64,000 nucleotides of DNA from Candidatus Poribacteria bacterium (GCA_003635315.1 PYJD01000042.1:1-64000), one strand, 5' to 3'; positions 26,510-36,551 are shown, counted from the first letter of the stretch. Notes: generated by a model from the sequence alone, not told the origin. A program made the numbers and translations.

Positions 26510-27481
26510 CTACAAAGAAGAAATCTCTATAGGTTTATTCTGTTCAGCAGAGAGGTTTGCTGCGAGAGAGATTTCCAATGATTTTACTGCATCCGTATAT
26601 GGACTTAAGATCTCAGAGCTATCACCACTACGTACAGCGTTTACAAAAACTTCATCAATCGTGGGACCGGGTTCGTTCTTATCTACCCAGTTGCCATCTT
26701 CTTGAACAGATACTCTTCCCGGACTCCAATTTATAAGTTCACCATCATAGAGGATATCAAGTACGTTTGCGTTCTCCCAACCCCCAGCATAAGCCCAAGC
26801 AGCCGTGAGCGAACCGATAGCCCCGCTACTAAATTGAAGTGTAACGCTATTGCTATCAGGACAGTCGATTTCATTCAACGTGCGGTTTGCCTGCATTGCG
26901 TAAACAGTATCAACTTCTCCAGCAAGATTTCGCATCATATCAATGGTATGTGTTGCCTGTTCAACTAATTGTCCACCGGATTTATTCATTTGTCGCAACC
27001 ATCCATCAGGATTTCCACGACCACTTCCACACCAATATTTGCCGATGACCATGTTAATGGTGGTGTCTTTTAGGATGGATTCAGCTATCCGTGTTGAACC
27101 GAGATACCGTAGTTGATAACCAACACAGGTGATGAGTCCTGCTTTGGTTACTGCAGCTTCTATTTCACGTGCAATGTCGATATTTATGGCAACCGGTTTT
27201 TCAACAAAGAAGGGTAATCCACGTTCAATTACCGCTAATTCAGGTTGTCCATGTACAAAAACAGGCAGACTTAAATAGATGGCATCAAGATCATCGCGTT
27301 CTAACATTTCGCGATATTCTGTGTATGGATCAGCATTGTGTTTTTCAGCAGCATTTTCTGCTTTCTGAGCTACAATATCGCAAATAGAAACGATATTTGC
27401 ACCTTCCATATCTGATAACCGATTCATGTGTCCGTTAGCATTACCACCAGATCCAATAAAGCCAATTTTTATTTCTTTCAT
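26510..27481 (-). CDS. Gfo/Idh/MocA family oxidoreductase
   Basis: 323 residues. N-terminal GFIGSGGNANGHMNRL dinucleotide-binding motif, EKP motif FFVEKPVAI, and GGQLVEQATHTIDMMRNLAG with the catalytic His of the family. Cytosolic; substrate unknown. First of the pair with 25469-26452; the two are only distantly related in sequence, suggesting different substrates or successive steps. Confidence 0.92.
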   Translation of the reverse strand: MKEIKIGFIGSGGNANGHMNRLSDMEGANIVSICDIVAQKAENAAEKHNADPYTEYREMLERDDLDAIYLSLPVFVHGQPELAVIERGLPFFVEKPVAINIDIAREIEAAVTKAGLITCVGYQLRYLGSTRIAESILKDTTINMVIGKYWCGSGRGNPDGWLRQMNKSGGQLVEQATHTIDMMRNLAGEVDTVYAMQANRTLNEIDCPDSNSVTLQFSSGAIGSLTAAWAYAGGWENANVLDILYDGELINWSPGRVSVQEDGNWVDKNEPGPTIDEVFVNAVRSGDSSEILSPYTDAVKSLEISLAANLSAEQNKPIEISSL

Positions 27482-27516
27482 ATTCTACCTTTCTGTTGTT
27501 TGAAACTGAAACATGG

Positions 27517-27759
27517 TCAAACCTGCGAATCATGTTTTTCAGACAACTGTGAGTGCAGTTTGTCGATACCTATCTGTTCGTATAACAAATTGGGTAAATC
27601 TGCACATAAGTCAGCATGTTCAATTGTGATTGCAACAGGATTACCGTATGCATCAAGGTCTATGTAGATGTTTTCATTGATCTCTTTCGTTTCAAAAACG
27701 GGATGTGTTGAAAACTCAATAAGGGCAGTCCCAGTATCATGGTAATATTTAACTTTCAT
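27517..27759 (-). CDS. DUF2283 family small protein
   Basis: 80 residues. The pattern MKVKYYHDTGTALIEFS, then EINENIYIDLDAYGNPVAITIEHA, is that of DUF2283, a short beta-rich family of unknown function, sometimes next to DUF4258/toxin-like genes. No partner is visible here. The gap to the oxidoreductase downstream is 35 nt. Confidence 0.8.
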   Translation of the reverse strand: MKVKYYHDTGTALIEFSTHPVFETKEINENIYIDLDAYGNPVAITIEHADLCADLPNLLYEQIGIDKLHSQLSEKHDSQV

Positions 27760-27888
27760 TCTGAAATACCTTTAAAACTTCTATCAAAGACTGCATTATG
27801 AACTGTTTCCCCATCTTCAAGTAATACAATTTCTAAGTAATATTATGACATATCAACACCATTCACCCAACCCGGTAGGAGCGGTTTG

Positions 27889-28023
27889 ATGAAGATTAAG
27901 TTATTAATTCAGTAATTTCTTAACGGGTGATAAATCACCCTACTACGAACCAACCTGTTTGTAGTAAGGCAATTCATTGCCCGTCAATTACCCAAAGTAT
28001 TATTTAATCTTCATGAACCGCTC
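27889..28023. repeat. Compound inverted repeat (GGAGCGGTTTGATGAAGATTAA arms)
   Basis: Outer arms GGAGCGGTTTGATGAAGATT (from 27889) and its near-complement ending at CGCTCC (about 28023). Inner hairpins of GGGTGATAAATCACCC and GGCAATTCATTGCC type lie between them. It shares the GTAGGAGCGGTTT block with the repeats at 4125, 55762 and 56893. It is adjacent to the MITE-like element; 27760-28273 holds no gene. Confidence 0.55.
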
Positions 28024-28036
28024 CGAATATAACATA

Positions 28037-28190
28037 ATACCATTTCTGATATATAATGTCTCTGTTGTAGCATAAACTTTCCAGTTTGTGCCACATTCCG
28101 CTTCATTTCTAATAATAGGTAATGGGACAAAAATTAATAGAAATGGTATAACATGCGTATTTATGACACTTATTCACTTAGATATGGTAT
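28037..28190 (-). mobile_element. MITE-like element, copy 2
   Basis: Reverse-complement match of 2105-2259. Starts ATACCATTTCT (28037-28047), has the inverted end AGAAATGGTAT at 28139-28149 and a second, slightly changed end (AGATATGGTAT) at 28180-28190. Internal block GCGGAATGT...TTTGTGC is conserved. No coding capacity. Confidence 0.75.
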
Positions 28191-28273
28191 AACCTAATTT
28201 TGATACTAAATTTCACATTCAAATATTGGTATTTTACAACTGAAATTGATTGAAGTATAAGTAGTTGTCTTAA

Positions 28274-29485
28274 CTAACGTGCTTTAAAATTAACTTCTAA
28301 TGCTTTCTCAATATCATCCCGTGGATGAACACCAAATGACTCTTCAAAGTTCTTATCAAACGCAGCCTCTTCGTCTGGGTCAGGTTGTAATGGAAGTTTG
28401 ACAGGTTGACGATTCATTTGGATTGACCTATGTGCAGCAATTACCATCTCCTGATCTGCTCTACCCATCTCTCCTGTCCAGAGCGGTTTTGTATTTTCTC
28501 GGACAGCATGTCCGATACCGTCAAGCATAGTCGCAAGTGAAATTCCAGATTCGGTGATTTCTGTTTCACGGTAAGGGTTTATCCATTCAATTCTACCACC
28601 AAGAGATTCGGGGAGATCGACAAAAATACGTTGTAAAACTTTGTTTTCACTGTATTCTCTTTGGAATTCGTAGGTTTGTGCCCTTCCACCATTCTGGAGA
28701 TCTTCATCTGTGCATACGTTAACAGTTTCACCGCCAGATGCCCCTTGGTTGCCATTTGTAATGATTGTTCCGCGTTCACCACATGTCTCAAATCCAACAA
28801 GTTTGTTCCGTCCGAGACAACCGTTCTTGTTCCCTACCATGGCAATGCCAATTCCACTGTTTTCGAAATCGACTGAATAGAATTCTAAACCTTCATGAGT
28901 GAAATCCCGCTTTGCCCGGTCAATGTAAGGGACAACAGGCATTGAATGCCCTATACTACTGACCGATATTGGAGCAGCATTCATACGGCACCTTATTGCT
29001 GCGAGACCATGATAACCTGTTGTTGAAAAAAGCCTATAGCATTTATGGACTGGACCGATCACATTTTCCTGAATAAGTTTGCAGACAAACTGTTCTACCG
29101 GAACAAATGGGAAGTTTTCTGATGTTTGCAGTATGACCCCGTTTGATGCAGCATCGTCTATCATCATATCCATCAAACCGAGTGTCGGTGCCAGTCCTGT
29201 TTCAACGTTATGGGGTATACCACGACGGGACAGGTAACATGAAACAGTATGGTGTAACTGCACTGGAACAACAACATCGCAAACATCAGGTGACATCTCG
29301 TCAACAAGTTTGCGGACATCGGTGAATGCTTTAACACCAAATCTTGCGGCACCTGCTTCTGCTGATTCCTGATGCGCATCACATACTGCAACGATTTCAA
29401 ATGTGTCTTTGAGGGCAGCGGCTGTTGATAAATGTGCTGAACCGCGTCTTCCGTGACCAATTAATGCGTATTTTAAACGTGACAT
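28274..29485 (-). CDS. Gfo/Idh/MocA family oxidoreductase
   Basis: 403 residues. Rossmann start ALIGHGRRGSAHLSTAA, a divergent EKP position (NVETGLAPT), and a long C-terminal domain ending in PVKLPLQPDPDEEAAFDKNF. The glycine-rich motif is GHGRRG rather than the usual GxGxxG, and E-K-P is replaced by E-T-G, so this is a divergent member whose catalytic competence is less certain. Downstream of the WD40 and aldolase genes on the same strand. Confidence 0.8.
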   Translation of the reverse strand: MSRLKYALIGHGRRGSAHLSTAAALKDTFEIVAVCDAHQESAEAGAARFGVKAFTDVRKLVDEMSPDVCDVVVPVQLHHTVSCYLSRRGIPHNVETGLAPTLGLMDMMIDDAASNGVILQTSENFPFVPVEQFVCKLIQENVIGPVHKCYRLFSTTGYHGLAAIRCRMNAAPISVSSIGHSMPVVPYIDRAKRDFTHEGLEFYSVDFENSGIGIAMVGNKNGCLGRNKLVGFETCGERGTIITNGNQGASGGETVNVCTDEDLQNGGRAQTYEFQREYSENKVLQRIFVDLPESLGGRIEWINPYRETEITESGISLATMLDGIGHAVRENTKPLWTGEMGRADQEMVIAAHRSIQMNRQPVKLPLQPDPDEEAAFDKNFEESFGVHPRDDIEKALEVNFKAR

Positions 29486-29519
29486 ATCTTACACCTACTT
29501 CCTTTGAGATGTCTATCAA

Positions 29520-31397
29520 CTAATTGTCAAGAGTGAGATCCCACAATAAAACGGTGCCATCACTACTCCCACTCGCCATCAACTTACCATCAGGACTAAA
29601 CACAATGCTATTGATGGAATGTCTATGTCCTTGCAGTGTTGAAATTTGCTTTCCGGTATCCACATCCCACAACCATATTGTATCACCCCAATCCAAGCTA
29701 CTCGCCACCGTCTTCCCATCAGGACTAAACGCAACACACTTAACCGCATCCGAATGTCCATCCAATACACGAATTTGCTGACCTGAATTGGCATCCCACA
29801 ACCTCACGGTTTTGTCCCTACTTGCACTCGCAATCATCTTCCCATCAAAGCTATATGCAATGTCATAAATCCGATCCGTATGTCCATCCAACGTGTTTAT
29901 CTCTTTACCAGTAGACACATTCCATGATCGGATGGTTTTGTCAAAACTCGCGCTTGCCAACGTCTTCCCATCAGGACTGAACACAATATCACTAACTGGC
30001 TCCTTATGAACTGAAATCGTATTAAGACTTTCCCCAGTACGTGCTTTCCACATACGGATTTTACCATCTTCATTACCAGTAGCCACAATCATTCCATCAG
30101 GACTTAACGCAACACTGTGTATCCACTCATTTTCTCTAATTAACTTCTGTTGTATAGCGTTTGTCTGTAAATCCCATACACACAAGGTATCTCCCATACA
30201 ACCTCCCACCAATAACTTTCCATCTGCACTAATAGCTACGTTGTTAACTGCTCCCTTATTCCCCTTGATCTCACGAATAAATTTGAGAGTCTGGGGATTC
30301 CACAAATGAATGATAGGATCATGTTTACCAATCGCCAACAATGCGCTATCCGGACTGAATGCAACGCTATGAACAATCTGTGTATGATCACTGATTTTTA
30401 GGATCTCTTCACCTGATGTCACATCCCATAAACGCAATGAACCGTCCCGACTCGCACTCCACAGATTCCTACCATCAGGACTGAACGCAACACTTAACAC
30501 CCAAGAGTCATGCCCTTCCAAGTCTTGTAGATGTGTACCTGTCGGTACATGCCACATACGCAGTATTCTGTCTCTGCTTCCACCCGCAAGTATGTTTCCA
30601 TCAGGACTAAATGCAACGCACATCACAGACCACTCAAATCCCTCAAAAGTATGAAGGGGTTTACCCGTCTGTGTATCCCATAGTATCACGGTGTTGTCAT
30701 TACCAGCACTTGCCAACTTCTTTCCATCAGGACTAAACACAACATCAAAGGCATCTCTTGTATGTCCTAAATACCTCCGGATTATTTTTCCAGTCTGCAC
30801 ATCCCACAAGCATAAAGTTCCGTCAAAACTGGAACTTACTATTGTTGTATTATCCGGACTGAATGCTACATTATTTACTTCCCTCTCGTGTCCGTTCAGG
30901 GTCCGTAGAAGTGCCCCAGTGCGGGTGTCCCATAGAAGGACAAATGTATCTCCTCCTGCACTACCCAACAATTCACCATCGGGACTGAACACAACGCATC
31001 TTACCTCATCTTCATGTTCGACCAAAGTACGTAGCAGCATACCGGTGTGGGCATCCCATAAACGTATAGATTTATCAGAACTACTGCTTACCAACTTCGC
31101 ATCATCAGGACTAAAAGCAACGCTACGGACTATTTCAGTATGACCTGTAATCAACTGGAGTGCTTCACCCGTTTGAGCATCGTAAATCCATATTCCAATA
31201 CCGCACGCAACTGCTAATCGTGTGCCATCATTCGAATATGCTATGTCGCCTGTTAACGCACCTTTCCCGATTCGTGCTATTGTCCCTTCAGGTAAGTGTT
31301 GTAGATGCCAATCAGATTCTTCTTCTGCGATGCTCGTTTGTGGAAGGATGTGTATTGAATACCAAATTGCTAATAAGAGAATTAATGTCTTTTGCAT
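29520..31397 (-). CDS. Secreted WD40-repeat protein
   Basis: About 625 residues. N-terminal signal peptide (MQKTLILLLAIWYSIHI) followed by about fourteen WD40 repeats (VAFSPDG...LRLWDVTTG pattern, GH-WD spacing about 42 residues), enough for two seven-bladed propellers. No catalytic domain. WD40 propellers are protein-interaction scaffolds; export suggests a periplasmic or surface role. ATG 31397 is taken; a GTG at 31415 is possible. It follows the aldolase gene (stop 31425) closely. Confidence 0.88.
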   Translation of the reverse strand: MQKTLILLLAIWYSIHILPQTSIAEEESDWHLQHLPEGTIARIGKGALTGDIAYSNDGTRLAVACGIGIWIYDAQTGEALQLITGHTEIVRSVAFSPDDAKLVSSSSDKSIRLWDAHTGMLLRTLVEHEDEVRCVVFSPDGELLGSAGGDTFVLLWDTRTGALLRTLNGHEREVNNVAFSPDNTTIVSSSFDGTLCLWDVQTGKIIRRYLGHTRDAFDVVFSPDGKKLASAGNDNTVILWDTQTGKPLHTFEGFEWSVMCVAFSPDGNILAGGSRDRILRMWHVPTGTHLQDLEGHDSWVLSVAFSPDGRNLWSASRDGSLRLWDVTSGEEILKISDHTQIVHSVAFSPDSALLAIGKHDPIIHLWNPQTLKFIREIKGNKGAVNNVAISADGKLLVGGCMGDTLCVWDLQTNAIQQKLIRENEWIHSVALSPDGMIVATGNEDGKIRMWKARTGESLNTISVHKEPVSDIVFSPDGKTLASASFDKTIRSWNVSTGKEINTLDGHTDRIYDIAYSFDGKMIASASRDKTVRLWDANSGQQIRVLDGHSDAVKCVAFSPDGKTVASSLDWGDTIWLWDVDTGKQISTLQGHRHSINSIVFSPDGKLMASGSSDGTVLLWDLTLDN

Positions 31398-31424
31398 GTG
31401 TATTTTCTTGAGCACAAACGATAG

Positions 31425-32372
31425 TTAGTTGACACATTGGTAACCAACTTTTTCAAGCTCAGTTCGTATATTGTGTATTTCGTCAGATGATAGCTGACGT
31501 AAAGGTCGACGCATCGTCATGGATGGGAATTTACCCATCAACCATCTCGCACACTTCATACGTTGATGTGCATCACTACTCGGTTCACCGAAGTTATATA
31601 CAATTCGAGCTAATGTATCAACCTGATTGCGTGCCTTTCTTGCTCCCATTAGGTCATTATTTAAAGCTGCATGGACGACAGCCACCATCAACTCAGGGAC
31701 AAACCCAGCAAATCCGATAAGCGCACCATCACTCCCTTCTAATAGTGAGGCAAGTAAGTATTCATCATGACATGTAAGAATCGGAATATGAGGAGCAGCC
31801 TCCCTTAATTGTTCGTAATCCCATCGCCATCGTGCCATATCACGCGTACCCATCTTAATACAAACAACTTGAGGGATTTTAGTCATCTCTAACATCTCTT
31901 CAAGACTATAGCCTGCTTTTGTCCATGCAGGATACTGATGTACTATAATAGGAATATCTGCACCATCGGCAACGTCTTGAAAGTATCCAACTGCGGTTTC
32001 AGGTGTTCTTCCAAAACGTAACCAGTGATGTGCTGGCATTAATAGTATTGCATCTGCCCCTGCTTCCTTTGCTGCGATGGCATCATCAATCGCAGGAAGG
32101 CTGCCTTCGGCACTCACACCTGAAACCACTTTCACCCTATCACCAACGGCTTCAGCGGTGATTCTTGTTACTCGTTGTCGTTCCTCTATGCGGAGAGACA
32201 TAATCTCACCTGTATGACCATTACATACAACACCTTTTATACCGTCTACATCCGCGAGTTCCTGCATATATTTACGTAATCCAGTTTCATCTATTGATTC
32301 ATCTGAGTGGAAAGGACAAAGTGTCGCCGGGAATACACCTGCCCAAGGATGCTGTTGCCAATTAAGATTCAT
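31425..32372 (-). CDS. DHDPS/N-acetylneuraminate lyase family aldolase
   Basis: 315 residues. TIM-barrel class I aldolase: Schiff-base Lys 173 in CIKMGTRD, the conserved Tyr 147 in VHQYPAW, and NGHTGE at 51-56 in place of the usual G-x-x-G-E loop. Members cleave or make 2-keto acids (dihydrodipicolinate, sialic acid, keto-deoxy sugars). With the surrounding oxidoreductases a sugar-acid pathway is more likely than lysine synthesis. Upstream of the WD40 gene. Confidence 0.88.
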   Translation of the reverse strand: MNLNWQQHPWAGVFPATLCPFHSDESIDETGLRKYMQELADVDGIKGVVCNGHTGEIMSLRIEERQRVTRITAEAVGDRVKVVSGVSAEGSLPAIDDAIAAKEAGADAILLMPAHHWLRFGRTPETAVGYFQDVADGADIPIIVHQYPAWTKAGYSLEEMLEMTKIPQVVCIKMGTRDMARWRWDYEQLREAAPHIPILTCHDEYLLASLLEGSDGALIGFAGFVPELMVAVVHAALNNDLMGARKARNQVDTLARIVYNFGEPSSDAHQRMKCARWLMGKFPSMTMRRPLRQLSSDEIHNIRTELEKVGYQCVN

Positions 32373-32989
32373 GAGAATTCAAATACCTCCAGTTGTTCCA
32401 TGTAAAATCATTTCTCAATTTTTTATTGGATTTAACTATAGTCTATCAGTAAATATACAGAAATAAAAGAGAAATTGATGATATTTCGATTTCTGAAATA
32501 CACTATATACTTTGCAACATTCTTTTTAACAATGATTTCACACATTATTCTAAAAAATTGAAAATAAAATGAAGAAAATATCTGTATCTAACATCTAACA
32601 TTACCAAAAGCTACTTTTTCAGCACAAACTGGATGTGAAATCAACGGTATGAATACCTTAATGGCATTCCCCGTGCTACAGAATATTGGCTAACTATCAG
32701 CTATATGATATGAGGGGTTCCTACTTCAAAATCACAATCTTAATGAGAAATATATAAATAGAGAATAAAGCATGAATATCTATAAAAACGTCCTAAATAA
32801 AATAAATTCTTTATGTCAAAAAATCAACTATAATATGCAGGTTGAAATTGTCAAAATCTGTAAGGACACAAAAAACACAAAATCACACTTTTTGCAAATT
32901 CTTAAAAAGTTAATTCAAAGTGGAGTAAAGTCAGTCTATGACAGTGGTTAGAGGGGTAATTCACACCAATTTCAATCCTACAGAATGTA

Positions 32990-33019
32990 GGAAAAAGTGT
33001 AACTTTTTACACTTTTTCC
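32990..33019. repeat. Perfect 13-bp inverted repeat
   Basis: GGAAAAAGTGTAA (32990-33002), 4-nt loop, TTACACTTTTTCC (33007-33019). A hairpin or a protein-binding site; the AAAAAGTGTAA core recurs at 56760-56770. Confidence 0.6.
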
Positions 33020-33260
33020 ACGAATTGAAAAATTCAATATTTTCACGATTTTTTAGCTGGGAATTTAGGATTAAAGGTCTGTTTTTGCACCTTATTGGTT
33101 GTCCGCATATTAGGATTAAAAGTGCAATATTCGTCTAATATTTCTAAATGAAAACATCAGAGCATCAACGATATAAATATACCTAAACAAATGATGAATG
33201 TTCTTGTCCTAATGGTACGCACGGAATTCCGTATCAACATGTTCAATTCCACGCTATTTT

Positions 33261-33288
33261 TACTTGATTTTAAAAGGAAAGTCAAGTA
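33261..33288. promoter_or_regulatory. Possible operator palindrome upstream of ccmE
   Basis: TACTTGA (33261-33267) and TCAAGTA (33282-33288) are exact inverted half-sites with 14 nt between them, 133 nt before the ccmE start. Function not shown. Confidence 0.3.
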
Positions 33289-33420
33289 TCATTTTATAGA
33301 GAGAAAGTTCATTCCCTACCATTTTTATTGTTTGGAAAGGCAATAAAAATCCAATATAGTATACCCGTTGATTTTGGTTCGAGGGTGTTATTAGGTTTCG
33401 GGTTGTAGGAGGAAGTTCAC

Positions 33421-33852
33421 ATGAAGCAAAGACGGCTGAAGATTTTCGCTGCCAGCGCAATTTTACTCGTTGCCATGGTTTTCTTAGTGTTGGCAATGAC
33501 CGAAAAAACAAGTGTGTTGCATTTTACACCTGCTGAGCTTGTTGCCAATGCAACAGAAAATGATAAACAGAATTTACAGGTTGATGGTGTAATAGCAGAA
33601 GGTAGTTCTACTTGGGATGCAGCGAATTTCAAACTTACCTTTGCTGTGCGCGACCGTGAAAGTAGCGATACCGTTAATGTAATTTATGAGAATCGTCTCA
33701 AACCTGATAACTTTACAGACGGTGGCAGTGTTTTTGTAGAAGGTAAATATGATGCTGCAAAAAACAGGATTGTCGCTACGAAGTTAACAACCAAATGTGC
33801 CTCTAAATACGAAGGTGCTGAAAGTACTTCTTCCAAAAAGGGGTCCTCCTAA
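33421..33852 (+). CDS. ccmE: Cytochrome c maturation heme chaperone CcmE (CxxxY type)
   Basis: 143 residues. N-terminal membrane anchor (about 8-26) and an OB-fold periplasmic domain (LQVDGVIAEGSSTWDAANFKLTF ... VFVEGKYDAAKNRIVATKL). The heme-binding motif is C126-A-S-K-Y130, i.e. CxxxY instead of the usual HxxxY. CxxxY forms are known from Desulfovibrio and archaea (system I*-type). It carries heme from CcmABC to CcmF. Shine-Dalgarno AGGAGG precedes the ATG. First gene of the run to 38175. Confidence 0.92.
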   Translation: MKQRRLKIFAASAILLVAMVFLVLAMTEKTSVLHFTPAELVANATENDKQNLQVDGVIAEGSSTWDAANFKLTFAVRDRESSDTVNVIYENRLKPDNFTDGGSVFVEGKYDAAKNRIVATKLTTKCASKYEGAESTSSKKGSS

Positions 33853-33911
33853 ATCTTTCCTAACGAATACTCGGTTTTACTTCGCTGTAATCAGCATACT
33901 CAGGCATCAAT

Positions 33912-36026
33912 ATGTTCATAGAGGATCTTTTAGTAGGTGTACAAGGTGTGACCGCTGAACTTGGTCAGGCGGCAATTTTTCTTTCTTTATTATCTGCTCT
34001 GTGGGCAATTTTTTCCCTCTGTATTGGACTTATCAATAGAAGACTAAACTTTGTACGTAGTGGTCGAAATGCGGTTATTGCCACATTAATCCTCATCTCT
34101 ATTGCTACTTGTGCCTTGATCTTTGGGTTTGTAACCGATGACTTCTCTATGATGTATGTCGTTGAAGTCTCGAGTGCAGCACAACCCCTCCTTTATAAAA
34201 TAACTGCACTCTGGGGACACATGTCCGGCTCTCTCCTGTTTTGGCTTTGGTTGCTCACTGTTGCTGGTGGTGTTGTCGTTCTCCAAAACCGTCGATCTCA
34301 AGATTCACTTGCAGATTACGCTCTAATTCCTATTGCCATCGTTCAATTATTCTTCATTGTTTTGGTCACTGGGTGGATCGAGGGAGTTTACAACCCGCTT
34401 GCCCGTTTCCCAGATGGGCAAATCGCAGTTGATGGTAAGGGGTTGAATCCGTTACTACAAACACCAAGTATGGCATTCCATCCACCAACCCTTTATATTG
34501 GGTGGATTAGCCTGACTGTTCCATTTGCCTTTGCTGTAGCAGCTCTTTTGTCAGGTAGAATAGGAAGTGATTGGATACTTCGTTCTCGTAGATGGATGCT
34601 GTTTTCATGGATTATCCTTACAATTGGCATCACACTTGGTGGACATTGGGCATATCAGGAACTTGGATGGGGTGGTTATTGGGCATGGGATCCAGTTGAA
34701 AATGCATCTTTTATGCCGTGGCTACTTGGCACCGCATATCTACACTCCGTAATGATTCAAGAAAAAAGGAGCATGCTAAAGCTCTGGAATATCCTTCTCA
34801 TTACCTTAGCATTCCAATTTACGCTGATAGGTACATTTATTACCCGAAGTGGTATCATTACCTCTGTACATGCCTTTGCCCAATCTGATATGGGAGGTTA
34901 TTTCTTAGGTTTTATCTTACTGTCAACATTGGGTGTTATAGCATTGATCGTCTATAGGTGGGAACGACTAAGAAGTGAAAATCGTCTGGAATCCTTACTT
35001 TCTCGAGAGAGTTCTTTTATTCTGAATAACTGGTTGTTAGTGGGGCTGACCTTAATTATATTATGGGGTACATTATGGCCAATTATTTCTGAAGCAATCC
35101 AAGGTGAGAAAGCATCTGTGCCAGAGTCATTCTTTAATCAAGTTGTTATTATACCAGGTCTTATACTTCTATTTTTGACAGGGGCTGGTCCGGTCATCTC
35201 TTGGAAAAAGATTACGCCAAATAACTTCAAACGCATGTTTATACCACCAATTATTGTTGGTTTGATTGCAACAGGCATAGCATGGATTTACCTTGCTGTT
35301 AGGGGAATTTTAGAGATACCGAATCAGTTAGAAAGTAGTTTCTTCGCTCGATTACCTGAAGGACTTACTTTTAGTGGAGAGACGTTTCCTATTTTTTCAT
35401 TGCTTTGTGTTTTCGCAAGTGTATTTGTACTCTTTGCGATCGGTAGTGAATTCTATCGAGGGGCAAAACTTAGAACAAAACGTCAACAAACTACTTTTCT
35501 CAATGGGTTAGGACTGCTTATCAACCGCAATAAACGTCGGTATGGTGGGTATATAGTCCATATAGGAATTGTTATTGTCTATATCGGGATTATGGGGTCA
35601 AAGGGTTATTTTTTACTTGAATCTGCAAGTTTGAAACTCGGTGAATCAATGGGTGTTGGTTCTTATCAACTGACGATGCAGGATACCTTTCAAGAAGAAC
35701 ACCAAAACTATTTCAGAGCAGGTGTTGAATTCGGTGTGATGAAGGATGGTAACCAGAAAACAACCATGAGACCTGCACGACACTTTTACCATAAGGCAGG
35801 ACAAGGTGATCAGGATACAATTGAATCTGCTATCTATGGAATCGGTATGAACGAATTATATATTGCACTTGGACCATTGCCAGCTAAGATTGACAATGAT
35901 ACAGATGTGAATGTTCAAGTATATTATAATCCGTTGATCAGGGTCGTATGGATCGGTGTTGCTATTATGGTGTTGGGTGGTCTTATTGCGATTGCAGAAC
36001 GGTCAGAGAGTACAAAAAGCTCATAA
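33912..36026 (+). CDS. ccmF: Cytochrome c heme lyase CcmF
   Basis: 704 residues with about 14 membrane spans. The WWD heme-handling motif WGGYWAWDPVENASFMPW is at about residue 252, with flanking His residues (for example FHPPTLYIG and HWAYQELGWGG). It attaches heme to apocytochrome CXXCH sites in the periplasm, accepting it from CcmE. 59 nt after ccmE; followed by ccmH-like with a 12-nt gap. Confidence 0.95.
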   Translation: MFIEDLLVGVQGVTAELGQAAIFLSLLSALWAIFSLCIGLINRRLNFVRSGRNAVIATLILISIATCALIFGFVTDDFSMMYVVEVSSAAQPLLYKITALWGHMSGSLLFWLWLLTVAGGVVVLQNRRSQDSLADYALIPIAIVQLFFIVLVTGWIEGVYNPLARFPDGQIAVDGKGLNPLLQTPSMAFHPPTLYIGWISLTVPFAFAVAALLSGRIGSDWILRSRRWMLFSWIILTIGITLGGHWAYQELGWGGYWAWDPVENASFMPWLLGTAYLHSVMIQEKRSMLKLWNILLITLAFQFTLIGTFITRSGIITSVHAFAQSDMGGYFLGFILLSTLGVIALIVYRWERLRSENRLESLLSRESSFILNNWLLVGLTLIILWGTLWPIISEAIQGEKASVPESFFNQVVIIPGLILLFLTGAGPVISWKKITPNNFKRMFIPPIIVGLIATGIAWIYLAVRGILEIPNQLESSFFARLPEGLTFSGETFPIFSLLCVFASVFVLFAIGSEFYRGAKLRTKRQQTTFLNGLGLLINRNKRRYGGYIVHIGIVIVYIGIMGSKGYFLLESASLKLGESMGVGSYQLTMQDTFQEEHQNYFRAGVEFGVMKDGNQKTTMRPARHFYHKAGQGDQDTIESAIYGIGMNELYIALGPLPAKIDNDTDVNVQVYYNPLIRVVWIGVAIMVLGGLIAIAERSESTKSS

Positions 36027-36038
36027 GCGGGGTATTTT

Positions 36039-36551
36039 ATGACAATCTTCAATTCACGAAATATCGTGTGTATTTGTCTGGCTCTACTGGTAGGTAATTT
36101 GTCTATCGTGAGTAATACAGTTGTCGCAGATGAGAAAACAGAAGACACTAAGGCTTTTGATACCCAATTAAATGAACTTCTAACCACGGTTTACTGTTAC
36201 TGTGGATGTGTAAAAGAAACCATCCAAGCGTGTGTTTGTGTGACCGCACAAAATATAGAAGCAGATTTTCGAAACAGATTACTTGAAGGGAACTCGGTTG
36301 ACTTAATACGTACAGACTATCTTGAGAAATGGGGACCTGAATTTTCGGCAGTCATGCCTGCAAAAGGTGTGAATCTTATTGCATATATAATGCCAGCAGT
36401 TATTCTCTTAGCTCTCGGGGGTGTTATTCTGTTTATTCGACTACAATCAAGCGGTAATAAGGTCATACGAACACTTCCTGACAAACAGATTTCCGATGAA
36501 CTACAGCAAAAGGTCGAATCCGAACTTAAAAAGTATAAGGAACAGAATTAA
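36039..36551 (+). CDS. ccmH: CcmH-like apocytochrome thiol protein (Cys-rich)
   Basis: 170 residues. Signal peptide, then a periplasmic domain with C53-Y-C55-G-C57 and C65-V-C67 in place of the classic LRCxxC. The NIEADFRNRLLEGNSVDLIRT region typical of CcmH/NrfF follows, then one C-terminal membrane helix and a basic tail. It presents apocytochrome cysteines to CcmF. The extra cysteines are unusual. It ends at the ATG of the next gene (TAATG overlap). Confidence 0.85.
   Translation: MTIFNSRNIVCICLALLVGNLSIVSNTVVADEKTEDTKAFDTQLNELLTTVYCYCGCVKETIQACVCVTAQNIEADFRNRLLEGNSVDLIRTDYLEKWGPEFSAVMPAKGVNLIAYIMPAVILLALGGVILFIRLQSSGNKVIRTLPDKQISDELQQKVESELKKYKEQN

Larger units (their letters stand above)
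32373..33420. other. AT-rich non-coding region upstream of ccmE
   Basis: No convincing gene in about 1 kb. It contains a perfect 13-bp palindrome (32990-33019), a shorter palindrome (33261-33288), and AAAAAGTGTAA tracts similar to the end of the repeat at 56053-56815. A 66-codon frame (32938-33138) lacks a plausible start context. Confidence 0.6.

Noticed and set aside
30691-31143. 150-codon frame on the plus strand inside the WD40 gene
   Set aside because: It is the antisense shadow of the repeated WD40 coding sequence.
32938-33138. 66-codon frame upstream of ccmE
   Set aside because: It has no convincing start, no ribosome-binding site and runs through a palindrome, so it is taken as non-coding.
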